Shown here: positions 45,894 through 55,189 of the stretch, piece after piece
Numbering within the stretch: position 1 is the first letter of the stretch
Layout: each line of letters opens with the position of its first letter
DNA from: Nannocystis pusilla
Lineage (GTDB): Bacteria > Myxococcota_A > Polyangia > Nannocystales > Nannocystaceae
NCBI RefSeq assembly: GCF_026626665.1
Contig: NZ_JAPNKE010000002.1
Coordinates: 9,010,001-9,074,000, forward strand
Reading direction: 5' to 3'
Length of the DNA: 64,000 bases
Position numbers and translations under genes: made by a program
Notes under the pieces: generated by a model
The model's input: the letters and a program-made list of their open reading frames with translations, nothing else
What the model was told of the DNA's origin: nothing
The model's database searches: none

Positions 45894-47456
45894 ATGCGCT
45901 GGTTTCAACGCGGCGACATCGACGGGTTCTTCGGCCTCGCGGTCGACAACCTCGTGCAGCTCCTGCTCATCGACGCGCTGTGTCGCCACGTGCTCGGCTT
46001 CTCCGACGCGTTGCTCTACGGGCAGGTGCTGCCCGGCGCGGCCGTGTCGCTGCTGGTCGGCAACCTCTACTACGCGTGGCAGGCGCGCCGCCTCGGCCAG
46101 GCGCTCGGCCGCAACGACATCTGCGCGCTGCCCTACGGCATCAATACGGTGTCGGCGTTCGCACATGTCTTTTTGGTCATGTTGCCGGCGAAGCTGGCGG
46201 CGACCGCCGCGGGCGCGGCCGACCCGACGACGATCGCGTGGCAGGCGGGGCTGGTGGCGTGCTTCGGCTCGGGGCTGATCGAGCTGAGCGGCGCCTTCGT
46301 CGCCGAGCGGCTGCGCAAGGCCACGCCGCGGGCGGCGCTGCTGTCGACGCTGTCGGGCGTGGCGCTCGGGTTTATCAGCCTCGGGTTCTTGTACCGCAGC
46401 TTCGCGCGCCCGGTGGTCGGGCTCGTCACGCTCGGGGTGCTGCTGCTGGTGTACTTCGGGCGTCTCAAGTTCAAGGGCGGTATCCCGGGCGGGCTCGTCG
46501 CCGTCGCGCTGGGGACGCTGATCGCGTGGCTGACGGGCATCGCTCCGGTGGGCGAGGCGCCGGCGCACGGCCACGGCTTGCAGGTGCCGCTGCCGGTGCT
46601 CGGGCCGCTGATCGACGCGCTGACCGGCGACATGCTGTGGGCCTACCTCGCGGTCATCGTGCCGATGGGCGTGTTCAACGTGGTCGGCTCGCTGCAGAAC
46701 ATCGAGGCCGCCGAGGCCGCCGGCGACCCGTTCCCGACCACCCCGTCGCTGGCGATGAATGGTTTGGGCACGCTCGCCGCGGCGCTGTTCGGCTCGTGCT
46801 TCCCGACCACGATCTACATCGGCCACCCCGGCTGGAAGGCCATGGGGGCGCGCGCCGGCTACTCGATCCTCAACGGCGTGTTCGCCACGCTCGTGTGCCT
46901 CACCGGCACGCTGGCGTACATCGCCTGGGCGGTGCCGATCGAGGCCGGCATGGCGATCATCCTGTGGATCGGCATCGTCATCACCGCGCAGGCGTTCGAG
47001 GCCACGCCGCGAGAGCACGCGCCGGCGGTGGTGATCGGCATCCTGCCCGGGGTCGGCGCCTGGGGCGCGATGATGGCGAAGGCGGGCCTGCGCGCCGGCG
47101 GGGTCGACGGCATGACGAGCGCTATGTCACCCGCGCTGGTGCCCGTCTTCCAGCGCGCCGACGTGTGGATCGACGGGGCCTTCGCGCTCGAGCAGGGCTT
47201 CATCTTCACGTCGATGTTCCTCGCGGCGGCCACGGTCGCGGTCATCGAACGCAAGCTGCGTCACGCCGCGGCGTGGTGCTTCGCCGGCGCCGCGCTGTCG
47301 GCGCTCGGGTTCATGCACTCGTACGTGTGGACGCCGGCCGACACCGTACTATCCTTGTCGCCCGCCTGGCCTTTCGTACAGGGCTACTTCCTGATGGGCC
47401 TGGTGTTCCTCGTCGCCCCGCTGGTCACCACCCGCAGCGACGGCCCCGCTCACTGA
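45894..47456 (+). CDS. NCS2-family permease
   Basis: A 520-residue polytopic inner-membrane protein with about 12 transmembrane helices, related to xanthine/uracil/ascorbate permeases (NCS2). Recognisable parts are FGLAVDNLVQLLLIDALCRH, ALPYGINTVSAFAHVFLV and the conserved gate region FGSCFPTTIYIGHPGWKAMG. It would import a purine or related compound with protons. The substrate cannot be told from sequence. A dispersed element (ACATGTC) lies inside the coding region at 46163. It is divergent from metF; the exonuclease III gene follows 8 bp downstream. Confidence 0.85.
   Translation: MRWFQRGDIDGFFGLAVDNLVQLLLIDALCRHVLGFSDALLYGQVLPGAAVSLLVGNLYYAWQARRLGQALGRNDICALPYGINTVSAFAHVFLVMLPAKLAATAAGAADPTTIAWQAGLVACFGSGLIELSGAFVAERLRKATPRAALLSTLSGVALGFISLGFLYRSFARPVVGLVTLGVLLLVYFGRLKFKGGIPGGLVAVALGTLIAWLTGIAPVGEAPAHGHGLQVPLPVLGPLIDALTGDMLWAYLAVIVPMGVFNVVGSLQNIEAAEAAGDPFPTTPSLAMNGLGTLAAALFGSCFPTTIYIGHPGWKAMGARAGYSILNGVFATLVCLTGTLAYIAWAVPIEAGMAIILWIGIVITAQAFEATPREHAPAVVIGILPGVGAWGAMMAKAGLRAGGVDGMTSAMSPALVPVFQRADVWIDGAFALEQGFIFTSMFLAAATVAVIERKLRHAAAWCFAGAALSALGFMHSYVWTPADTVLSLSPAWPFVQGYFLMGLVFLVAPLVTTRSDGPAH
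46163..46182. repeat. Dispersed element in the NCS2 coding region
   Basis: ACATGTCTTTTTGGTCATGT is an imperfect inverted repeat read in frame as HVFLVM and preceded by TTCGC. A similar TTCGCACATGTCT is found in xthA at 47632. Confidence 0.5.
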
Positions 47457-47464
47457 GAACCGCC

Positions 47465-48250
47465 TTGCTGACGATCGCCTCCTGGAACGTCAACGGCCTG
47501 CGCGCCCTGGCGCGCAAGCAAGCCCTCACGCCCTGGCTCGCCAGCGGGCCCACCATCGTCGGCCTGCAAGAGGTCCGCGCCAGCGCCGAGCAGCTCGGCG
47601 AGCTGGCCCGGCCCGAAGGCTGGCCCTTCGCACATGTCTCATCAGCCAGGAGGCTGGGCTACAGCGGGGTCGCGCTGTTCAGCAAGCTCGCGCCCGACAG
47701 CGTCGACACCACGCTCGGGCCCAAGTTCGACGTCGAGGGCCGGCTGCAGCTGGCGCGCTTCGGCAAGCTGGTGGTCGCCAACGTGTACTTCCCCAACGGC
47801 AACGGGCAGGACCGCAGCAACGACCGCGTGCCGTACAAGCTGTCGTTCTACCGCGCGCTGCGCAAGCGGCTCGACGCGCTGCGGGCCGAGGGCCTGCGCG
47901 TGCTGGTGATGGGCGACTTCAACACGGCCCACCAGGAGATCGATCTGGCCCGCCCGCGCGACAACCTCGGCACCAGCGGCTTCCTGCCGGAGGAGCGGGC
48001 CGAGCTCGACCGGTGGATGAAGCGCGGCTATCACGACACCTTCCGCAAGTTCGAGGCCGGGCCGGGCCACTATTCGTGGTGGTGCCAGCGCGGCGGCTGC
48101 CGCCAGCGTAACGTCGGCTGGCGCATCGACTACGTGCTGGCGTGCGCCGAGGCGCTGCCGTTCGTCAAGGCCGCGGCGATTCACCCGAGCGTGCTCGGCT
48201 CGGATCATTGCCCCGTCAGCGTCACGGTCGATCCGGACATCGTGCGCTGA
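47465..48250 (+). CDS. xthA: Exodeoxyribonuclease III
   Basis: A 261-residue Mg-dependent AP endonuclease / 3'-5' exonuclease of base-excision repair. Hallmarks are IASWNVNGLRALARKQAL, LQEVRASAEQL (metal Glu), LGYSGVALFSK, VYFPNGNGQDRSNDRV, VMGDFNTAHQEIDLARPRDN, WRIDYVLAC and the catalytic His in LGSDHCPVSV. The TTG start at 47465 gives the family's N-terminus with no upstream ATG. Codons for FAHVSS include an ACATGTC of the dispersed family. It follows the permease gene closely and may be read from the same transcript. Confidence 0.93.
   Translation: MLTIASWNVNGLRALARKQALTPWLASGPTIVGLQEVRASAEQLGELARPEGWPFAHVSSARRLGYSGVALFSKLAPDSVDTTLGPKFDVEGRLQLARFGKLVVANVYFPNGNGQDRSNDRVPYKLSFYRALRKRLDALRAEGLRVLVMGDFNTAHQEIDLARPRDNLGTSGFLPEERAELDRWMKRGYHDTFRKFEAGPGHYSWWCQRGGCRQRNVGWRIDYVLACAEALPFVKAAAIHPSVLGSDHCPVSVTVDPDIVR
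47632..47638. repeat. Half-site ACATGTC in xthA
   Basis: It follows TTCGC, as in the NCS2 gene (TTCGCACATGTCT in both). It encodes AHVS in a region where exonuclease III proteins vary. Confidence 0.4.
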
Positions 48251-48424
48251 ACGGCTGGGGTCTTCAGGCCCGGCGCTGCGGCGAGGCCTCGTGCTCGCAT
48301 GGACCCGCGCGCGCCCGCGGTGGTTTCGCCGCCGCCTGCACGCGGGTTCGCCTGCGGATCCAGCGACCTCGGCGTCGCGGGATTTCCGCTGACAAGCGCG
48401 GCGACGCGAAGTATGGTGCCCGCC

Positions 48425-50332
48425 ATGCTCCGCACACGCGTCGCCGCAGTCCTCGTCCTCTCGTCGCTCCCCGTGCTCGCCTGTCAAGGCAGCGGCGAAC
48501 AACAGCCGCCGGCGGCGCAGAAGGGCAAGCCGGCGCGGGCCAAGACCGAGGCCAAGGCCGAGACGAAGCTCGACAGCAAGGAGGTCGAGAAGGCCGGGCC
48601 GAGCCAGGCGGCCGAGGCCAAGGCGTTCGTCGACCGCGTCGACGGCGAGCTGCGCACGCTCGCCGTCGCGGCCGGCAAGGCCGAGTGGGACAAGAACACC
48701 AACATCACCGACGCCACCGAGAAGGCCGCGGCCGAGGCCAACGAGAAGCTGATGGAGTTCATGGCCAAGACCATCAAGGAGGCCACGACCTTCACCGGCA
48801 GCGACATCGACCCCGAGACGCAGCGCAAGCTGCACCTGCTCAAGGTCGCGGCCAGCCCGCCGCCGGCCCCCGGCGACGCGGAGAAGCGCAAGCGGCTGGC
48901 CGAGCTCGGCGCCAAGATGGAGGGCATCTACGGCAAGGGCAAGGCGTGCGAGGGGGCGAAGTGCAAGGACCTCGGCGCGCTCGAGGACATCATGGCGTCG
49001 AGCCGCAAGTACGACGAGCTGCTCAAGGCGTGGACCGGCTGGCACAAGGTCGCCGTGGAGCTGCGGCCGCTCTACCAGGAGTTCGTCGGCCTGGCCAACG
49101 AGGGCGCCAAGGAGATCGGCTACGCCGACCTCGGCGAGCTGTGGCGCGCCGGCTACGACATGAGCCCGGCCGAGTTCGAGCAGGAGACCGAGCGGCTGTG
49201 GACGCAGGTGCGGCCGCTCTACGACAAGCTGCACTGCTACGTGCGCGGCAAGCTGGCCGACAAGTACGGCAAGGACAAGGTGCCGGAGGACGGGCTCATC
49301 CCGGCGCACCTGCTCGGCAACATGTGGGCGCAGGAGTGGGCCAACATCTACCCGCTGGTCGAGCCGTTCCCCGGGGCTGCCAGCCTCGACGTCACCGGCG
49401 CGCTGAAGAAGGCCAAGTACGACGAGGTCAAGCTGGTCAAGCTGGGCGAGTCGTTCTTCACCTCGCTGGGCCTCGACCCGCTGCCGGCGACCTTCTGGGA
49501 GCGCTCGATGCTGCAGAAGCCGAAGGACCGCGAGGTCGTGTGCCACGCGAGCGCCTGGGACGTCGACCTCAACGACGACCTGCGGATCAAGATGTGCATC
49601 AAGATCAACCAGGAGGACATGGTCACCGTCCACCACGAGCTCGGGCACAACTATTATTATCACTACTATTACAAGCTCCCGGTGCTGTTCCAGAACGGCG
49701 CCCACGACGGCTTCCACGAGGCGATCGGCGACGCGATCGCGCTGTCGATCACGCCGGCCTACCTCAAGCAGATCGGACTCATCGGCGACGTGCCGGCCGA
49801 CGAGAAGGGCCTCATCAACCTGCAGATGCAGGACGCGCTCGAGAAGATCGCGTTCCTGCCGTTCGGCAAGCTGATCGACCAATGGCGCTGGGACGTGTTC
49901 TCCGGCAAGACCGCGCCCGAGAAGTACAACGAGGCGTGGTGGGCCCTGCGCGCCAAGTACCAGGGCCTGGCGCCGCCCGAGGGCCGGCCCGACCCGGACT
50001 TCTTCGACGCCGGCGCGAAGTACCACATCCCGGCCAACGTGCCGTACACCCGCTACTTCCTGGCGCGGATCCTCCAGTTCCAGTTCCACAAGGCGCTGTG
50101 CGAGGCGGCCGGCCACACCGGGCCGCTGCACGAGTGCTCGATCTACGGCAAGACCGCCGCGGGCGACAAGCTCAAGGCGATGCTCGCGCTCGGCTCGAGC
50201 AAGCCGTGGCCCGAGGCGATGGCCGCCATCACCGGCACCAAGCAGATGGACGGCGGAGCGCTCATCGAGTACTTCGCGCCGCTCGAGAAGTGGCTCGACG
50301 AGCAGAACGCGGGCAAAAAGTGCGGCTGGTGA
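48425..50332 (+). CDS. M2-family peptidyl-dipeptidase (ACE-like) lipoprotein
   Basis: A 635-residue zinc metallopeptidase of the angiotensin-converting-enzyme family, which removes C-terminal dipeptides. The N-terminal signal has lipobox LPVLACQG and a Lys/Ala/Glu-rich linker (about 20-65). The active site is VHHELGHNYYYHYYYKLPVL (HExxH) with the third ligand Glu in GFHEAIGDAIALS. Other M2 blocks are GHTGPLHECSIYGKTAAGDK and TPAYLKQIGLIGD. The length is right for a single-domain ACE. The start could be 48413 or 48425; 48425 gives the better signal. It acts in the periplasm, perhaps on peptides from predation. Confidence 0.93.
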   Translation: MLRTRVAAVLVLSSLPVLACQGSGEQQPPAAQKGKPARAKTEAKAETKLDSKEVEKAGPSQAAEAKAFVDRVDGELRTLAVAAGKAEWDKNTNITDATEKAAAEANEKLMEFMAKTIKEATTFTGSDIDPETQRKLHLLKVAASPPPAPGDAEKRKRLAELGAKMEGIYGKGKACEGAKCKDLGALEDIMASSRKYDELLKAWTGWHKVAVELRPLYQEFVGLANEGAKEIGYADLGELWRAGYDMSPAEFEQETERLWTQVRPLYDKLHCYVRGKLADKYGKDKVPEDGLIPAHLLGNMWAQEWANIYPLVEPFPGAASLDVTGALKKAKYDEVKLVKLGESFFTSLGLDPLPATFWERSMLQKPKDREVVCHASAWDVDLNDDLRIKMCIKINQEDMVTVHHELGHNYYYHYYYKLPVLFQNGAHDGFHEAIGDAIALSITPAYLKQIGLIGDVPADEKGLINLQMQDALEKIAFLPFGKLIDQWRWDVFSGKTAPEKYNEAWWALRAKYQGLAPPEGRPDPDFFDAGAKYHIPANVPYTRYFLARILQFQFHKALCEAAGHTGPLHECSIYGKTAAGDKLKAMLALGSSKPWPEAMAAITGTKQMDGGALIEYFAPLEKWLDEQNAGKKCGW

Positions 50333-50361
50333 GCCGCTCGTGAGCCGCGGCGATCCGGCGT

Positions 50362-51686
50362 ATGTTGTTCGACATGCGCCGAGTCGCCGGCCCCTTCCTG
50401 ATGGCCCTGGCCTGCGGGCCCGAGCCCTCCGACGAGTCCGCGGGCAGCACGAGCGCCGTCACCAGCTTCGGCGAGATCGGCGAGGCCGCGAGCGCGCCCA
50501 CGACGACGGGCGGCGAGACCTTCGTCGGCTGTGATGTCTTGCTGCGCGGCGACGTCGACGACACCGCTGCCGTGCAGGCCGCCCTCGACGGCGCGAGCGA
50601 CGGCGCCACGGTCTGCTTCGAGGGATTTTCAAGCTCGGCCCGATCCACGTGGCCGACAAGGCCGGGCTGACGTTGATCGACGCCTACGCGGTCGCTCGCA
50701 GCGGCGCAGACGTCGGTCATCCGTCTGCGATCCTCGACTTCGAGGGCGCGACCGCGGCCGTCGGGCTCGGCTTCGAGCGCACGCCGGGGCTGACGCTCTC
50801 GTTGCTGGAGATCCGCAACGTCCAGGGCACCGCCCTGAAGGTGGCCGAGAGCGAGGACGTGACGCTGTTTCGCCTGACGCTGCTGCAGGGCACCAGTCCC
50901 TCGCCGGACCACGGTCCGGTCGGCCTGCACGTGGAGCGGTCCGGGCGGGTGGCGATCACGGGGTGCCAGGTCGCCTATGCCGCGGACACGGGGATCCTGG
51001 TGAGCGACTCGCACGACGTCGCGCTGCGGGGCAACCAACCGGCGGCGAGCGGCGTGGGCCTGCAGGTCCGCGGCAGCGAGCGGGTCGAGATCGACAATCA
51101 TTATGCCCGGTACAACGCGCTCGGGATCCTCGTGGTCGGCTCCGCCGACGTCGCGCTGTTCGACAGCGACGTGATCGGCAACGATGGCGACGACTCCGCC
51201 CCCGCCGGCACGCTCGCGGCGGCGGTGCCTCCGCACGTCGGGGTGATGGTGCTCGCCAGCGATGCGGTCGAGATCCACGGCAACACGATCGAAGACAATC
51301 CGACCACGGGGGTCGCGGTCGTCAGCGTCGAGGCGCTGGTCGCGTTGGGCTTGCTGGGGGGCGATCACGGGCTCGAATTCGACGGCTACTCCGAGACGGT
51401 CGACATTCACGACAATCTGTTCATGAACAACGGCCTCGCGCCTGCCGAGCTGTTCCGGGACGTGTTCATGCTCGATCCGATGACCCAGCTGGCGTGGGAC
51501 GGCGTCGTCGACGGAGCCAAGGACAACGGCGACGGGCACCTGAACCTGTGCATCCGCAACAACGGCGACGCCGACTTCGTCGACTTCGACGCGCTCGGGT
51601 TCGGGGCCGGCAAGTCCTTCGACCTCGCCCCCCACGATTGCGCTCACCCGCCGCTGCCGCCGGTCGACGTGCCGAGCGGTAGTTAG
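50362..51686 (+). CDS. Secreted parallel beta-helix protein (frame-disrupted)
   Basis: About 440 residues. An N-terminal lipoprotein-like signal (MRRVAGPFLMALACGPEPSD, lipobox MALAC) and a Thr/Gly/Ser linker lead to a right-handed parallel beta-helix as in pectate-lyase-like and PbH1-repeat proteins (VEIDNHYARYNALGILVVGS, VEIHGNTIEDNPTTGVAVVS). The frame breaks near 50625 between VCFEG and LGPIHVADKAGLTLID. No catalytic pectate-lyase residues are obvious, so this is probably a polysaccharide-binding or surface-structural protein. It is followed by a strong bidirectional terminator. Confidence 0.82.
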
Positions 51687-51704
51687 TCGCCAGCCCGACG
51701 AGGA

Positions 51705-51745
51705 GAGCCGACCTCCTGCGCTCTGGGGGGCGCGGAGGTCGGCTC
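51705..51745. terminator. Bidirectional terminator hairpin
   Basis: GAGCCGACCTCC (51705-51716) pairs perfectly with GGAGGTCGGCTC (51734-51745) around a 17-nt loop. It lies between the convergent beta-helix and cytochrome genes. There is no long T-run, as expected at this GC content. Confidence 0.75.
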
Positions 51746-51771
51746 GGTGTCGGGTCGCTGGATGTCGGTGC

Positions 51772-53610
51772 TTACGGGCAGGCCTTGGTGCGGCCGACCT
51801 TGAGCTGGCAGATCGCGTCGGAGAAGGCGGCGGAGAACACGTCGCGGCGGACGCCGGTGTTCTTGCCGAGGTTGTCGAGGTCGGGGCTGAGCTGGCCGAG
51901 CTTCTCGCGGAGGGTCGACTCGGTGGTCCACAGCTCGGCCGCGGCGCGGCGGATCTCCACGTCCTCGTCGAACGCGTTGAACACCGTGACGATCGGCTCC
52001 TTGTCGCCGCCGAGGGGCACGCCGGCGGCCTTGACGGCGAGGTTGAAGCGGTCGGCGTCGAGCGAGAACAGGACGTTGAAGTCGTCGCGCGAGGGGTAGA
52101 GGGCGCGGATGGCGTCGAGCTCGTTGTCGTCGAAGTCGCCCTCGCCGAGGTTCTGGTCGACCTCCCAGCGCAGGTCGTCGTCCTTGTTGATCATGCCGAC
52201 GTTGTGGCAGCCCATGCACGACTTGCCGTTGCGGACCACGCCGTCGGGGGCGTTCTTGTCCTGGACGATCTGGATCGGCGCGTCGTCGATGCGGCCGCCG
52301 AACTCGTCGACGATCATGTAGCCCTGCAGGCCGTTCGGCAGGTTGTAGATGATCTCGCTGCCGTCCTCCTTGAAGTCGAACGGGTCGACGAACACGTTGG
52401 CGTCGCCGGCGTTGCTGCCGAAGTCGTAGCTGATCCAGTACGAGCGGTTGCTGGCGTTGGGGAAGTCGTGGCGCTCGATCACGCGGTGGTTCTCGGACAC
52501 GCCCGAGTCGTGGAAGGCCGAGCGCGCGACCCGGTTCGGGTTGGTCTCGACCTCCTCCTGGATGTTGGCGTCGACGTTGATGCCGAAGCTCGCCTCCAGC
52601 TCCTGGCGGGTCAGCGGGATCCGCAGGACATCGTGGTAGAGCGGCGGCTGGGCCGCTACCTCGACGAACGCGTCGGCCTGCAGCAGGAAGAACTTGGTGC
52701 CGGTGGCCTCCTTCACGTCCTCGGCGCTGTCGCCGATGAACTCGATCGCGTAGGGGTCCTTGGCGGCGATGAGCTCCCAGGTGTCCTTGAACGTCTCGGT
52801 GACGCCGCCGACGGTCGGGTCGAGCACGTTGCCCGGGGCGTCCCAGTCGTAGTCGCGGATGTCGATGCGGAAGATCAGGTTGTCCTGGTCGATCGGCGTC
52901 GGCGCGACGACCTTGATCTCGTTCGACAGGCTGTTGACCAGCTTCGACAGCGCGTGGCGGTAGATGTCGATCTGCTCCGAGCACCAGCCGTAGTTGTAGA
53001 GGTGGACCAGGCTGAAGTAGCGGATGAAGGGGCGCGCGTCGGCCGAGATCTCCTGCGTATTGAGCAGGTCGGCGCGGATCATGTCGATCACCGCCGAGCG
53101 GGTGATCCACGGGTTGTCGCCGCAGCCGGTGACGCCGGCGCACTCGCCGATCCACTGCTCGACGACGCGGACGTCGTCCTCGGTGGGCCGCTGCGTCTCG
53201 CTCGCCGGCGGCATCGGGGCCATGGTCGCGGCCATGCGGCGGTACAGCGCCGAGTTGTTGGGATCGCCGGGCTCGACCTTGCCGTTCTTGATCAGCGCGT
53301 CGAGGTTGGTGATGTAGTTGATGCTGCCGAGCGCGGCGCTGTCGGGGCCGTGACACTTGGCGCAGTTGACGTCGAGGATGTCGAGCGTCTTGGCCGACAG
53401 CTCGCCGCAGTTGGCGGAGCCGGCCATGCCGTCGGTGCCGCCGTCCGTGGTCCCGGCGCCGGGGCCGGTGGCGGAGTCGGTGCCTTCGGTGCCCTCGGTC
53501 TCGTCGCCGCTGTCGTTGCCGGGCAGGACGACCGTCTTACAGGCGCCAGCGGTGAAGAGGGTGAGCGCGGCGGCGGCGAGCGGGATGATGGAGTACGTAC
53601 GCTGGGACAT
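51772..53610 (-). CDS. Di-haem cytochrome c-type lipoprotein
   Basis: A 612-residue lipoprotein: signal with lipobox (FTAGAC) and a Thr/Gly/Asp linker (about 25-65), then two c-type haem motifs: CAKCH in ILDVNCAKCHGPDSAALGSI (about residue 90) and CMGCH in KSCMGCHNVGM (about residue 490). The first lies in a cytochrome-c-like domain of about 85 residues with MAPMPPA (axial Met candidate). The middle (about 180-480) has no domain I recognise. It resembles the large haem proteins of myxobacteria and planctomycetes. An electron-transfer or peroxidase-like role at the outer membrane is plausible. It is convergent with the beta-helix gene. Confidence 0.85.
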   Translation of the reverse strand: MSQRTYSIIPLAAAALTLFTAGACKTVVLPGNDSGDETEGTEGTDSATGPGAGTTDGGTDGMAGSANCGELSAKTLDILDVNCAKCHGPDSAALGSINYITNLDALIKNGKVEPGDPNNSALYRRMAATMAPMPPASETQRPTEDDVRVVEQWIGECAGVTGCGDNPWITRSAVIDMIRADLLNTQEISADARPFIRYFSLVHLYNYGWCSEQIDIYRHALSKLVNSLSNEIKVVAPTPIDQDNLIFRIDIRDYDWDAPGNVLDPTVGGVTETFKDTWELIAAKDPYAIEFIGDSAEDVKEATGTKFFLLQADAFVEVAAQPPLYHDVLRIPLTRQELEASFGINVDANIQEEVETNPNRVARSAFHDSGVSENHRVIERHDFPNASNRSYWISYDFGSNAGDANVFVDPFDFKEDGSEIIYNLPNGLQGYMIVDEFGGRIDDAPIQIVQDKNAPDGVVRNGKSCMGCHNVGMINKDDDLRWEVDQNLGEGDFDDNELDAIRALYPSRDDFNVLFSLDADRFNLAVKAAGVPLGGDKEPIVTVFNAFDEDVEIRRAAAELWTTESTLREKLGQLSPDLDNLGKNTGVRRDVFSAAFSDAICQLKVGRTKACP

Positions 53611-54325
53611 GGTCGAATGCGTTCGTGAGGGAAATGGACGGGTGGCCTCGCGCCGGGGAACGTCGCGCCCTCCGTGGCGCCCCGAGCGAGCAGGCCGCCT
53701 CACGAGCGGCACCACCCGCGGTCCGAGTAACGTCATGCGTCCGCCTCGATCACCGCGGTCGGTAGAAAGTCTAAAGGCGGCTAAAACGTGCATTGAGCCG
53801 CTGCTACGCGTTGCAGACATTCTTAGCCGGAATTTTCGAGCACGCCAATGCATTCGAGTCGACAGAGTCCTATGACGCATTTCTCTGTTTTTCGTTCGCG
53901 GACCGGTATGGCGCGAATGGCCCATGTTCGATTCGTCGCCGCGCAATCACGGCTCGTGCGACGCGCGCGGCCGATTGGCGCGAGGGCGCGGGGCCGCCTC
54001 CACGGCCGCGCTGGGGCTGTTCTCGGCGGGCCACATGGCCTTCGGGACACATGGATGGATCGCCGCGGGCCGCGGGGATTCGGCGGGGTGCGGCGCCGCA
54101 TTGCGGTCGAGCCCGCTGGCAGAGCGGTCGAGAGCCCCGCGAACCGGCCCGCGCGGCCGAGTCGCCTCGCGGACGGCCCCTGCGATGACGGCCCGAACGC
54201 CTGCTCTCGCTCGACTTCGACGAGGGCGATGTCGCGGTCGACGGCCGGCCGACAGAGCCCGTCGAGGTCGGCGACGCCGGCCGTCAGCTCGAGCTCGAGC
54301 CCCGCGCCGGTGAGTGCGGCGCGTG

Positions 54326-54341
54326 ATGTCTCTCAAGACAT
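54326..54341. repeat. Dispersed hairpin ATGTCT-CTCA-AGACAT
   Basis: A perfect 6-bp stem with CTCA loop, followed by GTCCCGAG. The near-identical copy at 54550-54565 shares the loop and downstream bases. Confidence 0.7.
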
Positions 54342-54549
54342 GTCCCGAGCGCCTGGCGTGGGACGGCCTCGCTCGCTCGCCCGCGCCGCGAGCTCGAGGA
54401 GCGAGGTCGCTGGGCGCAGGAACAGCGCCCCGCCGTCCTCACACTGGCTGCTGCAGGTCGCCGCCCGGTCCTCGAGCTCGTCGGCGCATTGCGCGAGGCA
54501 GGCCGCGCCGGTCAGGGTGTCGCAGTCGTACGAGCGAAGCGGAGGATGG

Positions 54550-54570
54550 ATGTCTCTCAGGACATGTCCC
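54550..54570. repeat. Dispersed hairpin ATGTCT-CTCA-GGACAT
   Basis: The same loop as the copy at 54326, with one G-T pair, followed by GTCCC. It lies just downstream (minus strand) of the small protein gene ending at 54589. Confidence 0.7.
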
Positions 54571-54588
54571 GAGAGCCCGGACGATGGA

Positions 54589-54843
54589 TCACAGGGCGGC
54601 GCTGCCGGCGAAGGTCGGCTGGTCGCTGGTCTCGCGGTGCAGCCATTCGATCGCCTGGGCCTCGTCGGTGAACATCAGCATCGGCAGCGAGCCGGGGTTC
54701 TGCGCGATGTAGTAGCGGCCGAGCTGGTGGCCGCCGGGCGTGGCGACCAGGAGGGCGAGGGCGGCGCAATGCCGGGCGAGCTCGGGGTCGGTGTAGTGCT
54801 CGCGGACGCCGGGCTGCAGCGCGCGGATGATGCGGATGTCCAT
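54589..54843 (-). CDS. Small protein (84 aa) of a two-gene unit
   Basis: An 84-residue cytoplasmic protein (MDIRIIRALQPGVREHYTDP... TDEAQAIEWLHRETSDQPTF). The pattern, a small alpha/beta protein ending in an acidic helix with E-A-I-x-W-L, resembles STAS/SpoIIAA-like or similar small regulators, but I cannot place it. Its ATG overlaps the stop of the upstream gene by one base (TGATG), so the two are translationally coupled. No signal peptide. Confidence 0.65.
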   Translation of the reverse strand: MDIRIIRALQPGVREHYTDPELARHCAALALLVATPGGHQLGRYYIAQNPGSLPMLMFTDEAQAIEWLHRETSDQPTFAGSAAL

Positions 54844-55019
54844 CAGGACCCGACGCGGGTGACCCCGGCGATCCGCACGAGCGCGGAGGTGTTCTCCCGT
54901 GCGTCGGTGAGGGTCTGCGTGCGCGTGGTCAGCAGCCGCTGGACGATGACGCCGTCGGCGCGCTCCTCGTAGCGCGAGGTGCTGGTCGTGAGAGACCGGA
55001 GGATTACGGCCATGTTCAT
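54843..55019 (-). CDS. Small protein (58 aa), partner of the 84-aa protein
   Basis: A 58-residue protein (MNMAVILRSLTTSTSRYEER... RIAGVTRVGS), starting at 55019. It is polar and Thr/Arg-rich with no recognised family, and looks like a beta-rich small domain. It is coupled to the downstream 84-residue protein by a TGATG overlap. The 170 bp to the divergent hotdog-like gene should hold promoters for both directions. Confidence 0.55.
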   Translation of the reverse strand: MNMAVILRSLTTSTSRYEERADGVIVQRLLTTRTQTLTDARENTSALVRIAGVTRVGS

Positions 55020-55189
55020 CGTTCTGTCTCGGTTGGGGGGCATAATCCACAATGCCGTGGTGCCCGGCAACCGCCGATCGTCCGGGCCCGCCTTTGCGCA
55101 CGGTGACCGGACTCCCATGCGCGCCGAGCGGCGAGGGCGCGAGGGCGCGCGTTGACTCGCCCGGGGCTTCGGCAACACACTGCGCGCCC

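Larger units (their letters stand above)
53611..54588. other. Long intergenic region with decayed coding remnants
   Basis: A 978-bp region. The left part (53740-53950) is less GC-rich and probably holds the promoter of the minus-strand cytochrome gene. From 54180 to 54590 minus-strand fragments look coding but broken (listed). Two hairpins of the dispersed family interrupt them. A degenerate copy, ACATGGCCTTCGGGACACAT, is near 54034. No intact gene is seen. Confidence 0.55.
54180..54590 (-). pseudogene. Probable decayed secreted Cys-rich protein gene
   Basis: Two minus-strand stretches in different frames look like real protein: YDCDTLTGAACLAQCADELE with DRAATCSSQCEDGG (about 54340-54535) and LELELTAGVADLDGLCRPAV with DRDIALVEVERE (about 54190-54310). 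A hairpin of the dispersed family lies exactly between them, and the first ends in a stop inside that hairpin. No start or signal peptide is found. I read this as a broken gene, perhaps cut by the repeat. Confidence 0.35.
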
